Notes: generated by a model not told the origin, from the letters alone. A stretch of 64,000 nucleotides of DNA from Phaeobacter sp. HF9A (GCF_011806385.1 NZ_JAATOX010000007.1:1-64000), one strand, 5' to 3'; positions 51,949 to 61,284 are shown, numbered from the stretch's first letter. Made by a program: numbers and translations.

Positions 51949-52434
51949 ATGGCTGTGACCACAGACATCACGGCGACCTATCGGGGGCCGCGCAAGGTGA
52001 TTGCGCGGCTTCTTGCCATGGGCCAACGTGAAGATCGTTTTTTGGCTTTTGTCATGGTGGGTTGCGCGCTGATGTTCATCGCGCAAATGCCGCGTCTGTC
52101 GCGCGAGGCCTATCTCAGCGGACAAGAGCTGAACATGCTTCTTGGCGGTGCGCTCCTGGGGATCGTCGTGATTGCTCCGTTGGCGCTTTATGCCTTGGCC
52201 TTTATTTCACATCTGATCATCCGCGTTTTGGGCGGGCAGGGCGAAGGCTTCCGGGCCCGGTTAGCGCTGTTCTGGGCCTTCCTCGCGGCAACGCCGCTGT
52301 TGCTTCTCTACGGTTTGGTGGCTGGCTTTATCGGTGCCAGTCCTGCGCTGAATGCGGTTGGCATCCTCTGGGTTGCGGTGTTCCTCTGGTTCTGGGTCTC
52401 CGGTATTCTTGAGGCCTACTGGGGAAAAAGCTGA
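51949..52434 (+). CDS. Membrane protein in the suf operon, Yip1-like
   Basis: This 161-aa protein starts 8 bp after sufD with GAGGTCAGC before the ATG. It has four hydrophobic segments (about residues 30-50, 62-90, 102-125 and 130-155), for example [21 protein letters not shown] and ARLALFWAFLAATPLLLLYGL. Its end overlaps the next gene by one base. It is probably a Yip1-domain relative by analogy with its neighbour. No function can be read; co-transcription with sufD and sufS suggests a membrane-side accessory role. Confidence 0.8.
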   Translation: MAVTTDITATYRGPRKVIARLLAMGQREDRFLAFVMVGCALMFIAQMPRLSREAYLSGQELNMLLGGALLGIVVIAPLALYALAFISHLIIRVLGGQGEGFRARLALFWAFLAATPLLLLYGLVAGFIGASPALNAVGILWVAVFLWFWVSGILEAYWGKS

Positions 52435-53012
52435 TGGATTTCAAATCGCTCGCCGTCGAGACGCTCACCAGCCCGGCACATGCCGCGCGCAAGTTTCTGG
52501 CGCTCAACCTCAGCGCAGATGTGATCTGGAGCGCCTTTGCATTGAATATCGTGCTTGGCGTGTTGATTTACGCCGGGCAGGGCTTCTTGTTGGGCATCCC
52601 TGACAATGCGCTGTTTCCGGGCTTGAGCCCAAAGTTGTTCGGGCTTTTTCTGATCGGCGGGCAACTTATCTATACTTTTGCCTGCATCCTGATCGGCAAT
52701 CGTCTTGGCGGGCACGCGGCTTTCTTGCCGCTGTTTGCCGCTCTGACTTGGCTAGGGCTTGTAAAGAACGTCGTCGAAGCTGTTGCCTTTGCTCTTCTTT
52801 TCCTAATGCCGCCTCTGGCCATCCTGCTCAATCTGGTGACGCTGTGCTATGGTCTCTATGTGCTCGCGCATTTCTCCAAAGAAAGCTTTGGCTTCACCTC
52901 ACTGGCGCGCGCGCTTGGGGTTGTCGTTCTGGCCGGTCTTGCAAGTATGACCGCCTTGATGTTCCTGATGGGTCCCTTCGTGCCCACGCTACTGGAGACG
53001 TCCAATGTATGA
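52434..53012 (+). CDS. Yip1-family membrane protein in the suf operon
   Basis: The 192-aa protein starts MDFKSLAVETLTSPAHAARKFL, then shows five hydrophobic helices including VIWSAFALNIVLGVLIYAGQG, LFGLFLIGGQLIYTFACILIG and VVVLAGLASMTALMFLMGPF. The short soluble lead followed by five helices is the Yip1/YIP1 arrangement. It overlaps the sufS start by eight bases. Together with the preceding gene it forms a membrane pair between sufD and sufS, absent from the textbook E. coli suf operon. Confidence 0.82.
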   Translation: MDFKSLAVETLTSPAHAARKFLALNLSADVIWSAFALNIVLGVLIYAGQGFLLGIPDNALFPGLSPKLFGLFLIGGQLIYTFACILIGNRLGGHAAFLPLFAALTWLGLVKNVVEAVAFALLFLMPPLAILLNLVTLCYGLYVLAHFSKESFGFTSLARALGVVVLAGLASMTALMFLMGPFVPTLLETSNV

Positions 53013-54225
53013 TGTCGAAAAAATCCGCTCTGACTTTCCGATCCTGGCGCGCGAGGTCAACGGCAAGCCGCTGACCTATCTTGACAATGGCGCCTCAGCG
53101 CAGAAACCGCAGGTGGTGATTGATGCGATCACCAAAGCCTACGCAGAGGAATATTCTAACGTTCACCGTGGCTTGCACTATCTTTCTAACCTTGCGACCG
53201 AGAAATACGAAGGCGTGCGCGGCATCATCGCACGTTTCTTGAATGCCGGGCATGAGGATCACATCATCCTGAATTCCGGCACTACCGAGGGCATCAACAT
53301 GGTGGCCTATGCCTGGGCGATGCCGCAGCTAAGGGCCGGGGATGAGATCATCCTTTCGGTGATGGAGCATCACGCCAATATCGTACCTTGGCATTTCCTG
53401 CGTGAACGTCAGGGAGTGGTGCTGAAATGGATTGATTGCGAGCCAGACGGCAGCCTTGATCCCCAAAAAGTTCTGGAGGCGATCGGCCCGCGCACGAAAC
53501 TGATCGCGGTTACTCATTGTTCCAACGTCTTGGGCACCGTTGTTGATGTGAAAGAGATCTGCCGTGGCGCCCAGGACAAAGGCGTTCCGGTGCTGGTGGA
53601 TGGCTCACAAGGCGCGGTTCACATGCCGGTGGATGTGCAGGATATCGGTTGCGACTTCTATGCGATCACCGGGCACAAGCTCTATGGTCCGTCAGGCTCC
53701 GGTGCGATCTATGTGCGACCTGAGCGGATGGCGGAGATGCAACCGTTTCTTGGCGGTGGTGACATGATCAAGGAGGTCAGCAAGGACAGCGTGATCTACA
53801 ATGATCCGCCGATGAAGTTTGAGGCCGGAACGCCCGGGATCGTGCAGACCATCGGGCTCGGCGTTGCGCTGGACTATATGATGGAGATCGGCATGGCGCA
53901 GATCGCCGCACATGAAGCGGATCTGCATGACTATGCGTCGGAGCGGTTCAAGGGGCTGAACTGGTTGAACATCCAGGGCCATGCACCCGGCAAAGCCGCG
54001 ATCTTCAGCCTGACGCTGGATGGTGCCGCGCATGCGCATGACATCTCGACCATTCTCGACAAGAAAGGCGTTGCAGTGCGCGCCGGTCATCACTGTGCGG
54101 GGCCGTTGATGGATCATCTCGGCGTGACCGCGACATGCCGTGCATCCTTTGGCATGTATAACACCAAGGCGGAAGTTGATCGCCTGATCGACGCGCTTGA
54201 ACTCGCGCATGAGCTTTTTGCCTAA
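53005..54225 (+). CDS. sufS: Cysteine desulfurase SufS
   Basis: The 406-aa class V aminotransferase of the CsdA/SufS group begins VEKIRSDFPILAREVNGKPLTYLDNGASAQKP (53011-53109). It has NVHRGLHYLSNLAT, the PLP lysine in FYAITGHKLYGPSGSGAIY and the active-site Cys364 in RAGHHCAGPLM. It supplies sulfur to SufB, normally through SufE or SufU; neither is visible here. A hairpin (CCTAAGCCA/TGGCTTAGG) spans its stop codon, and the IS30 element begins about 100 bp later. Confidence 0.97.
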   Translation: MYDVEKIRSDFPILAREVNGKPLTYLDNGASAQKPQVVIDAITKAYAEEYSNVHRGLHYLSNLATEKYEGVRGIIARFLNAGHEDHIILNSGTTEGINMVAYAWAMPQLRAGDEIILSVMEHHANIVPWHFLRERQGVVLKWIDCEPDGSLDPQKVLEAIGPRTKLIAVTHCSNVLGTVVDVKEICRGAQDKGVPVLVDGSQGAVHMPVDVQDIGCDFYAITGHKLYGPSGSGAIYVRPERMAEMQPFLGGGDMIKEVSKDSVIYNDPPMKFEAGTPGIVQTIGLGVALDYMMEIGMAQIAAHEADLHDYASERFKGLNWLNIQGHAPGKAAIFSLTLDGAAHAHDISTILDKKGVAVRAGHHCAGPLMDHLGVTATCRASFGMYNTKAEVDRLIDALELAHELFA

Positions 54226-54329
54226 GCCATTTGTGGCTTAGGTGACGGAAAAGCATGGCATGGGCTCCAGTCCTGTGCAACTGTAATATTTACATAATAC
54301 TGATTATGGGATGAAGATTGGAGCCTGGG

Positions 54330-54357
54330 TGGATTCACATCCGAAGTGCAAATTCTG
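54330..54357 (+). repeat. Left terminal inverted repeat of the IS30 element
   Basis: It pairs imperfectly with 55412-55439; the inner ends AAATTCTG and CAGAAATT correspond. It lies 33 bp upstream of the transposase start. Confidence 0.65.
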
Positions 54358-54390
54358 TATCAAAACAGAATGTTGCATGGAGGATAGCGG

Positions 54391-55401
54391 ATGGGACGTT
54401 GCTACCCTCACCTGAGTTTGGAAGACCGGCGGAAGCTTGCCAAGTGGCGTGAAGCGAGAATGCCGATCTCGGAGATTGCAGATCGGCTGGGCCGCGCGCC
54501 GTCCACGATCTACCGGGAACTGAAGCGCAACTTCTTTGACGACAAGGAATTGCCGGAGCTGAACGGCTACTACGCACTGAATGCGCAGGACATGTATGAG
54601 AAACGCCGCGCCATTCATCGCAAGATGATCGTGCATCCCGAACTCAAGGCCGCCGTCTAAGATCGGCTCAAGGCTGGATGGTCACCGGAGCAGATCGCAG
54701 GTCGTATGCGGCTCGAACGCCATCCGATCCGCGTGAGCCATGAGACGATCTACCGTTTCGCCTATTCCAAGGACGGTCGTGACGCGCAATTCTATCGTCT
54801 TCTTCCCGAGCATCGCAGGCGCCGCAGGCCGCGCGGACATCGCAAACACAACCGAACGCATATCTTGGATATTCAAAGCCTGTCACACAGACCAGAGCGC
54901 ATCGCGGACGGCGTCGAGTTCGGCCACTGGGAACGCGATTTGATGATGTTCCGCAAAGAGTATGGGAAGGTGAACGTAACGTCGCTGGTCGAACGCGTCA
55001 GCCGCTATGCCGTGGTGATGCGCAACGAGGATCGCCGGTCCAAACCGATCATGGAGGCGTTGATCCAGGGCCTAGCTCCCCTGCCCGCCGACGCACGCCA
55101 GTCGATCACCTTTGACCGAGGCACCGAGTTTTCGGCCTGGGGGCACCTGACGGCTGGCGTCGGTGCGGACGCGTGGTTCTGTGATCCACAAGCGCCGTAC
55201 CAGAAAGGCACGATTGAAAACACGAACAACAGGCTGCGGCGTTATCTGCCCCGATCAACTGAGCCGACGGCGCTGACAAATCGATATTTGAGGTCGATTT
55301 GCCACCGCCTTAACTCCACACCACGGAAATGCCTCGGCTACCGCACACCAGCCGAAGTCTTCGAGAGCGGGCTGATGGAAATCCAGAACCGGCTGAGGTA
55401 A
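54391..55401 (+). pseudogene. IS30-family transposase with in-frame stop
   Basis: One continuous frame of 336 residues is broken by TAA at codon 90 (54658-54660) in the phrase PELKAAV-stop-DRLKAGWSPEQIAGRM; homologous proteins have a sense codon there. The N-terminus has the IS30 helix-turn-helix (ISEIADRLGRAPSTIYRELKRN). The integrase core retains D in GHWERDL, D in TFDRGTEFSAWG and E in YQKGTIENTNNRLRRYLP, in DDE spacing. Everything but the stop looks intact, so the mutation is recent. Activity in cis would need readthrough or a second start at 54706. Confidence 0.9.
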
Positions 55402-55411
55402 AACAGAAAAG

Positions 55412-55439
55412 CAGAAATTGCGCTTCAGCGTGAGTTCAC
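55412..55439 (-). repeat. Right terminal inverted repeat of the IS30 element
   Basis: It starts 10 bp after the transposase stop and is the imperfect partner of 54330-54357. Confidence 0.65.
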
Positions 55440-55440
55440 A

Positions 55441-56144
55441 CAGAAATGCCAGGGTGCCGTGCATGCCCTTTGCTCAATCTCTCACACCTCAAAGATCATG
55501 ACCCGGCGGCTTGCGGATGGGTCTTGAGTGCTGAGAGCTGCTTTGGAGCGTTCCATCGGAAGGCTCTGAGCGTGATCGCTGTATCGCGACTTGCGATATC
55601 GCAAGTCTACCTTCTATTTTCTTGGCGTTGGCTTGCATGCATGCTGTGCTTGTTAACCCGATATCGGGCGCATTTTGCCCCAGGGTTTCAGGGTACTTTG
55701 CAAAATCACCTGAGTTCGGCGCGATATACGGGTCAAATGGTAGATCTGCATTTGTGCAAACCAATGGCTGAGATGCCGTGTTGAATCAAGAGAGTGCGCA
55801 AAGCTATACTGTGGCAGTTTACTAGTGTTAGTCGCAATGCTTAGAACCGCGTAGTTTTCGAAGCCTCTGTTAGGAATGCCGTTAAGATCTCGATGTTGAC
55901 AGAGTTCGCGCGTCCCTTGTTTTTGTTCTGGTGTCCCCGCAAAATGAACGCTTTTGCAAAATCGCAACGAAGGTTTTGCAGGAATGCGTCGCGTTAAGGG
56001 ATTGAGCGGTAGAAAAGGTCGCTCTGAACTGTGCCCATCTGGCGATATCCTGAGAAAATCATTGTGATTTTGCAGGTCTATGAGAATTGAATCGACGCAT
56101 AACCTGCAAAAATGCAAATTTGGGAGGCTTTGATCCGTTGGAAA
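55441..56144. other. Long non-coding, palindrome-rich stretch between IS30 and phoB
   Basis: About 700 bp without a credible gene; frames here lack ribosome sites and plausible composition. It is more A/T-rich than its surroundings. It contains a perfect 20-bp palindrome GACTTGCGATATCGCAAGTC (55588-55607), a 12-bp one CCCGATATCGGG (55657-55668), AAAATCA-TTG-TGATTTT (56055-56071), and TTTTGCAGGT/ACCTGCAAAA (56068-56077 with 56102-56111). TTTTGCA or its complement TGCAAAA recurs many times. It could be eroded insertion-derived DNA, a phoB-proximal regulatory region of unknown use, or unrecognised structured RNA. Confidence 0.6.
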
Positions 56145-56176
56145 CACAATGAAACGGCCCCGCATGCGGGGCCGTT
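56143..56176 (-). terminator. Intrinsic terminator of the pst-phoB transcript
   Basis: On the minus strand AACGGCCCCG (56167-56176) pairs with CGGGGCCGTT (56153-56162) around CATG and continues TTTCATTGTGTTT. It lies about 27 bp past the phoB stop. Confidence 0.85.
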
Positions 56177-56202
56177 CAATCGTCAAATAAGTCACTGGGA
56201 AG

Positions 56203-56892
56203 TTAGCCGAGCGCGTAGCCTGCGCCGCGGACCGTGCGAACCGGATCATTGCCGCCGTGCTGGGTCAGCGCCTTGCGCAGGCGCCCGATATGAACATCCA
56301 CCGTGCGGGTATCGACATAGATATCGCGGCCCCAGACCCGATCCAGGAGCTGCTCGCGGCTCCAGACCCGGCCGGGTTTTTCCATGAAGGTGGACAACAG
56401 ACGAAACTCTGTCGGGCCGAGTTTCAGCGAATGCTCCGCGCGGCTGACCTTGTGGGTCTCGGAATCCAGAATGATGTCGTCGAATTCCAGCCGCATCCCC
56501 ACCGTGGCGGGCCGGACGCGGCGCAGCTGGGTGCGCACCCGCGCCATCAGCTCAATCACCGAATAGGGTTTGACCACATAGTCATCGGCGCCGGTTTCTA
56601 GGCCGCGGACCTTGTCCACCTCCTCTGACCGGGCCGAGAGCATGATAATCGGAATGCCCCGGGTTTCGGTGCGGGTCTTCAGGCGTCGGCAGACTTCGAT
56701 CCCGGTAAGATTGGGCATCATCCAGTCCAGAACGATGATATCTGGCATGTCCTCATCCACGAGGAGCAGCGCCTCTTCGCCGTTCTCGGCCTTGATCACC
56801 CGGAACCCATCGGCTTCGAGATTATAGGACAGCACTTCGCGCTGCGCCAGTTCGTCCTCGACGACCAGAACTGTTGGCTGATCGGCTGCCAT
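56203..56892 (-). CDS. phoB: Phosphate regulon response regulator PhoB
   Basis: The 229-aa OmpR/PhoB-type regulator has acidic Glu12/Asp13, phospho-acceptor Asp56 (IIVLDWMMP), Lys in GADDYVVKPYS, and a winged-helix DNA-binding domain with LGPTEFRLLSTFMEKPGRVWSREQLLD (56295-56375) and RTVDVHIGRLRKAL. It is phosphorylated by PhoR under phosphate limitation and binds Pho boxes such as the one before pstS. It is the last gene of the operon, three bases after phoU. Confidence 0.97.
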   Translation of the reverse strand: MAADQPTVLVVEDELAQREVLSYNLEADGFRVIKAENGEEALLLVDEDMPDIIVLDWMMPNLTGIEVCRRLKTRTETRGIPIIMLSARSEEVDKVRGLETGADDYVVKPYSVIELMARVRTQLRRVRPATVGMRLEFDDIILDSETHKVSRAEHSLKLGPTEFRLLSTFMEKPGRVWSREQLLDRVWGRDIYVDTRTVDVHIGRLRKALTQHGGNDPVRTVRGAGYALG

Positions 56893-56895
56893 GTC

Positions 56896-57606
56896 TTAGA
56901 TCCCCTGCGCCGTGGTCGAGGTGGTGTCCGCCTTGGCGCGGTCCTCGTCGGGTTTGTCGCCGGTCACCAGATAGATCACCTGCTCGGCGATCGACGTGAC
57001 ATGATCGCCCATGCGTTCCACGTTTTTTGCGATGAAATGCAGATGCATACAGGGCGAGATGTTGCGCGGATCTTCCATCATATGGGTCAGGAATTCGCGG
57101 AACAGCGCGTTGTACATCTGGTCAACATCGCGGTCGCGTTCGATGATGACCTGTGCCAGCTCGGCGTCGCGCTGGATGTAGCTGTCAAGCGCGTCCTTGA
57201 GCATCAGTTCCACCTCACGCGCCATGCGACGCACAGCGGCGGCGCTGTCAGCGACGGCCGGGCTCTGAGCCAGAACGCTGGTCCGCTTGGCCATGTTCTT
57301 GGCGTAGTCGCCGATGCGTTCCAGGTTGCCGGAGATCTTGATCACGCTGAGGATCACCCGCAGATCCACCGCTGCCGGAGCGCGAATGGCGATGACGCGG
57401 GCGGCGTCTTCGTTGATCAGCTCTTCGAGGCCGTCAATCGCGAGGTCATCCTTGATGACCCGTGCGGCCAGTTCCTCGTCGCGGGTTTCCAGGGCTCGGG
57501 CGGCGTCCTTGATGGAGGCTTCGACCAGCCCGCCCATCTTCATGATACGGGCCTGGATGCCCTCCAGATCCCGGTCAAAGGCGGATGCAATATGTTGTTC
57601 TTCCAT
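56896..57606 (-). CDS. phoU: Phosphate signalling regulator PhoU
   Basis: The 236-aa all-helical protein has two PhoU repeats, the first with RDLEGIQARIMKMGGLVEASIKDAARAL (57498-57581) and the second with QVIIERDRDVDQMYNALFREF. It contains KISGNLERIGDYAKNMAKR and NVERMGDHVTSIAEQVIYL, the metal-binding ExxxD-like motifs of PhoU. It links the Pst transporter state to PhoR and shuts the regulon down in phosphate excess. It lies between pstB and phoB. Confidence 0.97.
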   Translation of the reverse strand: MEEQHIASAFDRDLEGIQARIMKMGGLVEASIKDAARALETRDEELAARVIKDDLAIDGLEELINEDAARVIAIRAPAAVDLRVILSVIKISGNLERIGDYAKNMAKRTSVLAQSPAVADSAAAVRRMAREVELMLKDALDSYIQRDAELAQVIIERDRDVDQMYNALFREFLTHMMEDPRNISPCMHLHFIAKNVERMGDHVTSIAEQVIYLVTGDKPDEDRAKADTTSTTAQGI

Positions 57607-57623
57607 GAGACTTTCTCTCTGCC

Positions 57624-58421
57624 TTAGCCGATACGGCCGGTGATGTAGCTTTCGGTGCGCGGATCTTCGGGATTGGTGAAGATGTGACCAGTGGGTCCGA
57701 ATTCCACAAGATTGCCAAGGTGGAAAAAGGCGGTTTTCTGGCTGACCCGGGCGGCCTGCTGCATCGAGTGGGTCACGATCACCACCGAGTAGCTCTTGCG
57801 CAGCTCGTCAATCAGCTCTTCCACCTGGGCGGTGGCGATGGGGTCCAGCGCCGAACAGGGTTCGTCCATCAGCAGCACTTCGGGCTCGGTTGCGACAGCG
57901 CGGGCGATGCACAGACGCTGCTGCTGGCCCCCCGACAGACCGGTTCCGGGCTTGTCGAGACGGTCTTTGACCTCGTCCCAGATTGCGCCGCGGCGCAGGG
58001 ATTTTTCAACGATTTCATCGAGTTCTGCCTTGTTCTTGGCAAGCCCGTGAATGCGCGGCCCATAGGCGACATTGTCATAGATCGACTTCGGGAACGGGTT
58101 CGGTTTCTGAAACACCATGCCAACCTGCGCACGCAGCTGCACGGGGTCGACGCGCTTGTCGTAGATGTCCTCGCCGTCGAGCAGGATATCCCCGGTCACC
58201 CGGCAGATGTCGATGGTGTCGTTCATCCGGTTGAGGCAGCGCAGGAATGTGGATTTGCCGCAGCCGGAGGGACCGATAAAGGCGGTCACGGTCTTGTCTT
58301 CGATCTCGACGTTGACGTCTTTGATCGCGTGGGCCTCGCCATAGTAGACGTTGACGTCCTTTGCGGCGATCTTGATGCTTTGAGTTTCCACGGTGTTATC
58401 CACTACTGTCATATCGTTCAT
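57624..58421 (-). CDS. pstB: Phosphate ABC transporter ATP-binding protein PstB
   Basis: The 265-aa ATPase has Walker [10 protein letters not shown] at residues 50-58, Q-loop [20 protein letters not shown] near 107, signature [14 protein letters not shown] near 165, Walker [14 protein letters not shown] near 184 and H-loop VTHSMQQA. The signature and the C-terminal [22 protein letters not shown] are diagnostic for PstB. It energises phosphate import by PstCA. Confidence 0.97.
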   Translation of the reverse strand: MNDMTVVDNTVETQSIKIAAKDVNVYYGEAHAIKDVNVEIEDKTVTAFIGPSGCGKSTFLRCLNRMNDTIDICRVTGDILLDGEDIYDKRVDPVQLRAQVGMVFQKPNPFPKSIYDNVAYGPRIHGLAKNKAELDEIVEKSLRRGAIWDEVKDRLDKPGTGLSGGQQQRLCIARAVATEPEVLLMDEPCSALDPIATAQVEELIDELRKSYSVVIVTHSMQQAARVSQKTAFFHLGNLVEFGPTGHIFTNPEDPRTESYITGRIG

Positions 58422-58435
58422 GTCAATTGCCCTTC

Positions 58436-59803
58436 TTACCAGCGGCGTTCAAAGCGGCGGCGCAAGATCACGGCCAGGGTGTTCATGGTGATCAGGAAGA
58501 CCAACAGGATGATGATACCGCCCCAGGCGCGTTCGTAAAATGCCGGGTCGGCGCGTTTTGCCCATTCATAGATCTGGGCGGGCATGGCGGAGTTCGGATC
58601 CAAGAGGCCTGAGGCGACGCTGTCGGGCGCGTTGGAGGCGATGAAGCCCACCATGCCGATCAGCAGGAGCGGCGCGGTTTCACCAAGCGCCTGGGCCAGG
58701 CCGATGATGGTGCCGGTCAGGATCCCCGGTGCGGCCAGCGGCAGCACGTGATGGAACACCGCTTGCATTTTCGAGGCCCCTACCCCCAGCGCTGCATCGC
58801 GGATCGACGGCGGAACCGCCTTCAGCGAGGCCCGGGTGGAGATGATGATGGTCGGCAGCGTCATCAGTGTCAGCACCAGTCCGCCCACCAGCGGCGCCGA
58901 GGTCGGAAGATGCATATAGTTGATGAAGACCGCAAGCCCGAGGATACCAAAGACGATCGACGGAACCGCCGCGAGGTTGGCAATATTGACCTCAATAATG
59001 TCGGTCAGCCAATTCTGCGGTGCGAATTCCTCCAGGTAGATGGAAGCAGCAACGCCGATCGGTAGCGCCAGTGCCAGAACCACCAGCATCATGAAGAGCG
59101 ATCCCACCATGGAGACCCCCATGCCGGCGGCTTCGGGGCGCGCATCAGAGGCGTCAGAGCCAAAGATAAAGGCGCTGTTGAAGGTCTTCTTGATCACGCC
59201 GACCTTGACCAGCGCATCGACCAGATCGAGCTGCGCGGCTGAGATATTCTTGTCGTTGCCAATGCTGTCGCGGCTGACACGGCCCTTGAGGTAGCCATCA
59301 ACCCGGCTCTGGGCGAGAAAGCGGAATTCCACCGTCTTGCCGATCTCGTCGGGATGGGCGAGCACATATTCGCGCAGCTGTGCGGCGGCATCCTTGGACA
59401 GCAATTGCGCCATGTCCTTGGATTTGAGCGGCGTTTCAATGCCAAGCTCTTTGACCTTCGCCTCGATCGCACCGCGAATGATTGGTGCATAGCCAAAGGT
59501 TGTCACCTTCTTGATGTCGTCCAGATTGCGGTTGCCGTTCTTGTCGAGCTTGTTTTCCAGAAGCTCCACATTGAGCGTGACAAAGGTCTGCTGGAAGGCA
59601 CCGACGCCCTTGCCAACGATGGTCGTGATCAGGATCACCAGCATCAGCAGACCGATGGCGATGGCCGCGATCCCGTAGGCTTTGAACCGGGTTTCGGCCG
59701 CATTGCGCCGTTTGGTCCGGTCGGTGAGTTCAAGAAGCGAGTTGCCGTGTTTCTTCGGCATGGGGGCGTCTCCAGCATCGGAGGTTGAGCGGATATCGGT
59801 CAT
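58436..59803 (-). CDS. pstA: Phosphate ABC transporter permease PstA with N-terminal extension
   Basis: The 455-aa permease is much longer than E. coli PstA (about 300 aa). After a cytoplasmic lead and TM1 ([20 protein letters not shown]) there is a periplasmic domain of about 130 residues (DUF3333-type). The core permease follows with five helices and the EAA-like loop [28 protein letters not shown] (58705-58788). Extended PstA forms are common in alphaproteobacteria. The start overlaps the pstC stop by one base. Confidence 0.95.
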   Translation of the reverse strand: MTDIRSTSDAGDAPMPKKHGNSLLELTDRTKRRNAAETRFKAYGIAAIAIGLLMLVILITTIVGKGVGAFQQTFVTLNVELLENKLDKNGNRNLDDIKKVTTFGYAPIIRGAIEAKVKELGIETPLKSKDMAQLLSKDAAAQLREYVLAHPDEIGKTVEFRFLAQSRVDGYLKGRVSRDSIGNDKNISAAQLDLVDALVKVGVIKKTFNSAFIFGSDASDARPEAAGMGVSMVGSLFMMLVVLALALPIGVAASIYLEEFAPQNWLTDIIEVNIANLAAVPSIVFGILGLAVFINYMHLPTSAPLVGGLVLTLMTLPTIIISTRASLKAVPPSIRDAALGVGASKMQAVFHHVLPLAAPGILTGTIIGLAQALGETAPLLLIGMVGFIASNAPDSVASGLLDPNSAMPAQIYEWAKRADPAFYERAWGGIIILLVFLITMNTLAVILRRRFERRW

Positions 59804-61284
59804 TATTCATATTGCTCCCGGTATTTGCGCACGATGTAGAGCGCGAGCACGTTGAGGCCGAGTGTCAGGACAAAGAGGGTCAGTCCGAGGGCAAAGGCCA
59901 CCAGGGTTTCGGGGCTGGCGAAATCGGTGTCGCCGGTCAGCTGGCTGACGATACGGGTGGTGATCGTGGTCATCGAGTCGAGCGGGTTGAGCGAGAACTT
60001 GGCGATCGCCCCTGCCCCCATCACCACGATCATGGTTTCACCGATCGCCCGGGAGGCGGCCAGCAGGATGGCGCCGACGATGCCGGGCAGCGCGGCGGGC
60101 ATAACCACCTGACGCACGGTTTCGGATTTGGTGGCACCAAGCCCGAGCGAGCCATCACGCATCGCCTGCGGCACGGAGTTGATGATGTCATCAGAGAGCG
60201 AGGACACAAATGGGATCAGCATGACGCCCATCACCACGCCCGCGGTCAGAACCGAGGTCGCACCGCTCATCCATTCCACGCCAAGAATGCCGTTTTCGCC
60301 CTGCCCAAAGAAGCGCACCAGCGCCGGGCCGACGGTCAGCAGCGCAAAGAGACCGTAAACAATGGTGGGAATACCGGCCAGGATTTCCAGCAGCGGCTTG
60401 GCGATGGCGCGGGTTGCCTTGCCCGCGTATTCGGAAAGATAGATCGCGGCAAAGAGGCCAACCGGTACGGCAACCAGCAAGGCGATCACAGAGATATAAA
60501 GCGTGCCCCACAGAAGCGGCAGGAACGAGAGTTCCGAGTCGCCCCGGAAGTTCGGCGCCCAGGTGCCACCAAAGAAGAAGTCGCGCCAGGAATGCAGGCC
60601 AAAGAAGTTCCGGGTCTCAAACAGCATCGACAGCACAATGCCGACAGTGGTCAGGATCGCCAGCGAGGCCGCGATGATCAAGAGCGCCAGAATGCCGCGT
60701 TCCACCACATTGCGGGCACGGAAATCCTTGTGGGTGCGGCTGTAGGACCAACCAAAGCCAGCGAGCGCGGTCAGAGCCACCACGATGGTCATCGCCAGGT
60801 TGCCGGTCGAGGAGGCCTGACGATAGCGCTGCGCGGCGCGGAGCACCTCGGGGCGCACTTCGGAACCGAGTGCCACGCCAACTTCGCCCAGACGGCCGCG
60901 AATATCGGAAAAACCGCTGCGCAGGTCATGGGCCTGTTCGCGGGTCATGGCGCCTTCGGCGACGGCGATGTTCAGACCTTCGGCCACGCGGCGAACGTCA
61001 CTCATGACCAGACCACGGGTGGAGCCTTCGTCGATTGCGCTCTCCGGGATCATGCTGGAGACGCGCGAGTCAATAATAAGCGGCTGGGCCATCGACCAGA
61101 TGGCCATAACCACCAGCGCCGGCACAAGGGCGGTCAGCGCCACGTTGTTGCCGTAGTAGACGGGCAACGAATGAAGGTCCTTCGAATTGCCGTTGGCAGA
61201 GGCCAACGCGCGATGACGACCGAGGAAAAACCCGGTGATCGACAGGGCGATCAGGACAAGGACAAGCCAAATGGTGGGCATCAA
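59803..61284 (-). CDS. pstC: Phosphate ABC transporter permease PstC with N-terminal extension
   Basis: The 493-aa permease has N-terminal helices, a periplasmic insertion with EGAMTREQAHDLRSGFSDIRGRLGEVGVAL (60867-60956), and a standard permease core: FLPLLWGTLYISVIALLVAVPVG, ILAGIPTIVYGLFALL and the EAA loop DGSLGLGATKSETVRQVVMPAALPGIVGA (60076-60162). E. coli PstC is about 320 aa, so the N-terminal third is an addition of the same kind as in PstA. The pair forms the channel of the high-affinity phosphate importer. Confidence 0.95.
   Translation of the reverse strand: MMPTIWLVLVLIALSITGFFLGRHRALASANGNSKDLHSLPVYYGNNVALTALVPALVVMAIWSMAQPLIIDSRVSSMIPESAIDEGSTRGLVMSDVRRVAEGLNIAVAEGAMTREQAHDLRSGFSDIRGRLGEVGVALGSEVRPEVLRAAQRYRQASSTGNLAMTIVVALTALAGFGWSYSRTHKDFRARNVVERGILALLIIAASLAILTTVGIVLSMLFETRNFFGLHSWRDFFFGGTWAPNFRGDSELSFLPLLWGTLYISVIALLVAVPVGLFAAIYLSEYAGKATRAIAKPLLEILAGIPTIVYGLFALLTVGPALVRFFGQGENGILGVEWMSGATSVLTAGVVMGVMLIPFVSSLSDDIINSVPQAMRDGSLGLGATKSETVRQVVMPAALPGIVGAILLAASRAIGETMIVVMGAGAIAKFSLNPLDSMTTITTRIVSQLTGDTDFASPETLVAFALGLTLFVLTLGLNVLALYIVRKYREQYE

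Larger units (their letters stand above)
54328..55440 (+). mobile_element. IS30-family insertion sequence, degenerate
   Basis: About 1.1 kb. Imperfect terminal inverted repeats of about 28 bp (54330-54357 against 55412-55439) match best in the inner half, where GAAG-x-GCAA-x-TTCTG is shared, with a one-base gap further out. The single transposase frame has IS30-type HTH and DDE features but an internal stop. A target duplication could not be fixed; 2-3 bp would be normal for the family. It lies between sufS and phoB. Confidence 0.82.

Noticed and set aside
55446-55784. 112-codon plus-strand frame after the IS30 element
   Set aside because: Cysteine-rich, patternless translation with no ribosome site; it starts in the IS flank.
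55653-56249. 198-codon minus-strand frame across the non-coding interval
   Set aside because: It overlaps the phoB terminator and the phoB 3' end, has no ribosome site, and its composition is unlike neighbouring proteins. Kept only as a non-coding region.
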